Of a stretch of DNA of 6,968 nucleotides, positions 6,312 through 6,968 are shown in pieces; the stretch's first letter is position 1, and each line of letters starts with the position of its first letter. The translations under genes and the position numbers were made by a program. The DNA is from an uncultured Rhodoplanes sp. GTDB lineage: Bacteria > Pseudomonadota > Alphaproteobacteria > Rhizobiales > Xanthobacteraceae. The DNA lies in the NCBI GenBank assembly GCA_936924235.1, contig CAKZHN010000544.1:1-6968 (forward strand), written 5' to 3'. The notes under the pieces are model-generated. The model was not told where the DNA came from, searched no databases, and saw only the letters and a program-made list of their open reading frames with translations.

Positions 6312-6968
6312 GTGAAACGCCGGAGCTTCCTTCAGTTGGCGGCCAGCACCTGCGCCGCGGCGGCGTGGCCCACGGGCGCGCGATCCGAGATCAGCCCGGT
6401 CATGGAACGGCTCAGTGCCTACATGAGCGGCGCCGGCGCGCGGGCGCTGCCGGAGGCCGTGGCGCTCGAGAGCAAGAACCACATCCTGGACACGCTCGCG
6501 GCCGCGATTTCCGGATCCGAGCTGCCGCCGGGCGTGCAGGCCCTGAAGTTCGCCAAGACCTATGGCGGCAGCGGTCCCGCCACGATCATCGCTTCCGGCA
6601 TGTCGGCAGGACCGCTCGAAGCCGCCATCGTCAACGGCGCGCTCGCGCAGGCCGACGAGACCGACGACAACTACAGCGCCGGCGGCGCGCATCCCGGCTG
6701 CGCCGTGGTTCCTGCGGCGCTCGCGATGGGCGAGGCGGTGGGTGCGGACGGCAAGCTGTTCCTGCACGCCGTGACGCTCGGCTACGACATCGGCATGCGC
6801 GCGATGAAGACCATCCTCGGCCGGACCGTGCTGCGCGACATGCACAACATCGTCGGGACGTTTGGCGCCGCCGCCGCGGCGGGCTGCCTGGCCCAGCTGA
6901 ACCAGCAGCAGATGCGCTGGCTCATCGATTATGCCTCGCAGCAGGCCGCCTCCGGCTACGGCGCCTGG
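6312..6968 (+). CDS. MmgE/PrpD-family protein with a twin-arginine signal (3' end cut by window edge)
   Basis: The frame opens at GTG and stays open for 219 codons to the edge, roughly the first half of a family usually 450-500 residues long. MmgE/PrpD proteins include 2-methylcitrate dehydratase and cis-aconitate decarboxylase, which dehydrate or decarboxylate small di- and tricarboxylates; most are cytoplasmic. Family landmarks: KNHILDTLAAAISG (55-68), NGALAQADETDD (108-119), HPGCAVVPAALAMGE (127-141), and HAVTLGYDIGMR (152-163). The N-terminus KRRSFLQLAA (2-11), followed by a short Ala-rich stretch to about residue 23, is a twin-arginine (Tat) type signal, implying folded export to the periplasm. 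The position usually occupied by His in the A-H-x-x-D/E-x-D-D motif is Gln113. It is divergent to the binding-protein/monooxygenase operon with a 132-base intergenic region. Its substrate is not assignable; it need not be a methylcitrate dehydratase. Confidence 0.93.
   Translation, partial: MKRRSFLQLAASTCAAAAWPTGARSEISPVMERLSAYMSGAGARALPEAVALESKNHILDTLAAAISGSELPPGVQALKFAKTYGGSGPATIIASGMSAGPLEAAIVNGALAQADETDDNYSAGGAHPGCAVVPAALAMGEAVGADGKLFLHAVTLGYDIGMRAMKTILGRTVLRDMHNIVGTFGAAAAAGCLAQLNQQQMRWLIDYASQQAASGYGAW

Noticed and set aside
6270..6845. A 191-codon open frame on the minus strand
   Set aside because: It is codon-aligned antisense to the MmgE/PrpD gene, which has family motifs and a strong ribosome binding site.
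1..6968. tRNA, rRNA, CRISPR arrays, insertion sequences or attachment sites
   Set aside because: I saw no tRNA-like cloverleaf, no regularly spaced repeats, no transposase motifs and no terminal inverted repeats with target duplications.

Overview
The window is GC-rich and densely coding, with 3rd-position G/C bias and GTG starts. Together with an orphan Bug-type (TctC) binding protein, an NtaA/DszA-type flavin monooxygenase and an MmgE/PrpD protein, this suggests a metabolically versatile proteobacterium. A Bradyrhizobium/Rhodopseudomonas-like alphaproteobacterium is my best guess; a Burkholderiales-type organism cannot be excluded. The taxonomic call is inference from composition and gene content.

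Layout. (1) Bases 1-3580, minus strand: one very long gene cut by the left edge. It encodes at least 1193 residues. In order these form a basic Ala/Pro-rich N-terminus, a domain resembling the N-terminal domain of M17 leucyl aminopeptidases, a CHAT caspase-like protease domain (H534/C574), a Pro/Ala linker, and a second, gingipain/C25-like clan-CD protease domain (H994/C1050). (2) Bases 3581-3825: a 245-base gap with an unusually AT-rich promoter-like patch. In it two abutting 14-bp repeats each carry a -10-like hexamer just upstream of the protease gene. A GC-rich hairpin lies just behind the preceding gene. (3) Bases 3826-5151, minus: an LLM-class flavin-dependent monooxygenase. (4) Bases 5202-6179, minus: a periplasmic substrate-binding protein of the Bug/TctC family, 50 bases upstream of the monooxygenase and probably in the same operon. 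(5) Bases 6180-6311: a divergent control region with candidate promoters on both strands and a 7-bp inverted repeat. (6) Bases 6312-6968, plus: the N-terminal half of an MmgE/PrpD-family protein with a twin-arginine signal, cut by the right edge.

Genes 3, 4 and 6 look like a small catabolic cluster. The binding protein would capture an organic acid or related compound in the periplasm and the flavin enzyme would oxidise it or a derivative. The divergent MmgE/PrpD protein would act as a dehydratase/isomerase-type enzyme, apparently exported. The substrate is not determinable from the sequence.

The protease gene appears to be a separate transcription unit with no functional link to the catabolic genes. 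It is the most unusual item here: two different caspase-fold Cys/His protease domains in one polypeptide, plus an in-frame internal start with a good ribosome binding site that could release the second protease as an independent product. CHAT proteases are often effectors in bacterial conflict or cell-death systems. No sensor or partner gene is visible in the window; one could lie beyond the left edge.
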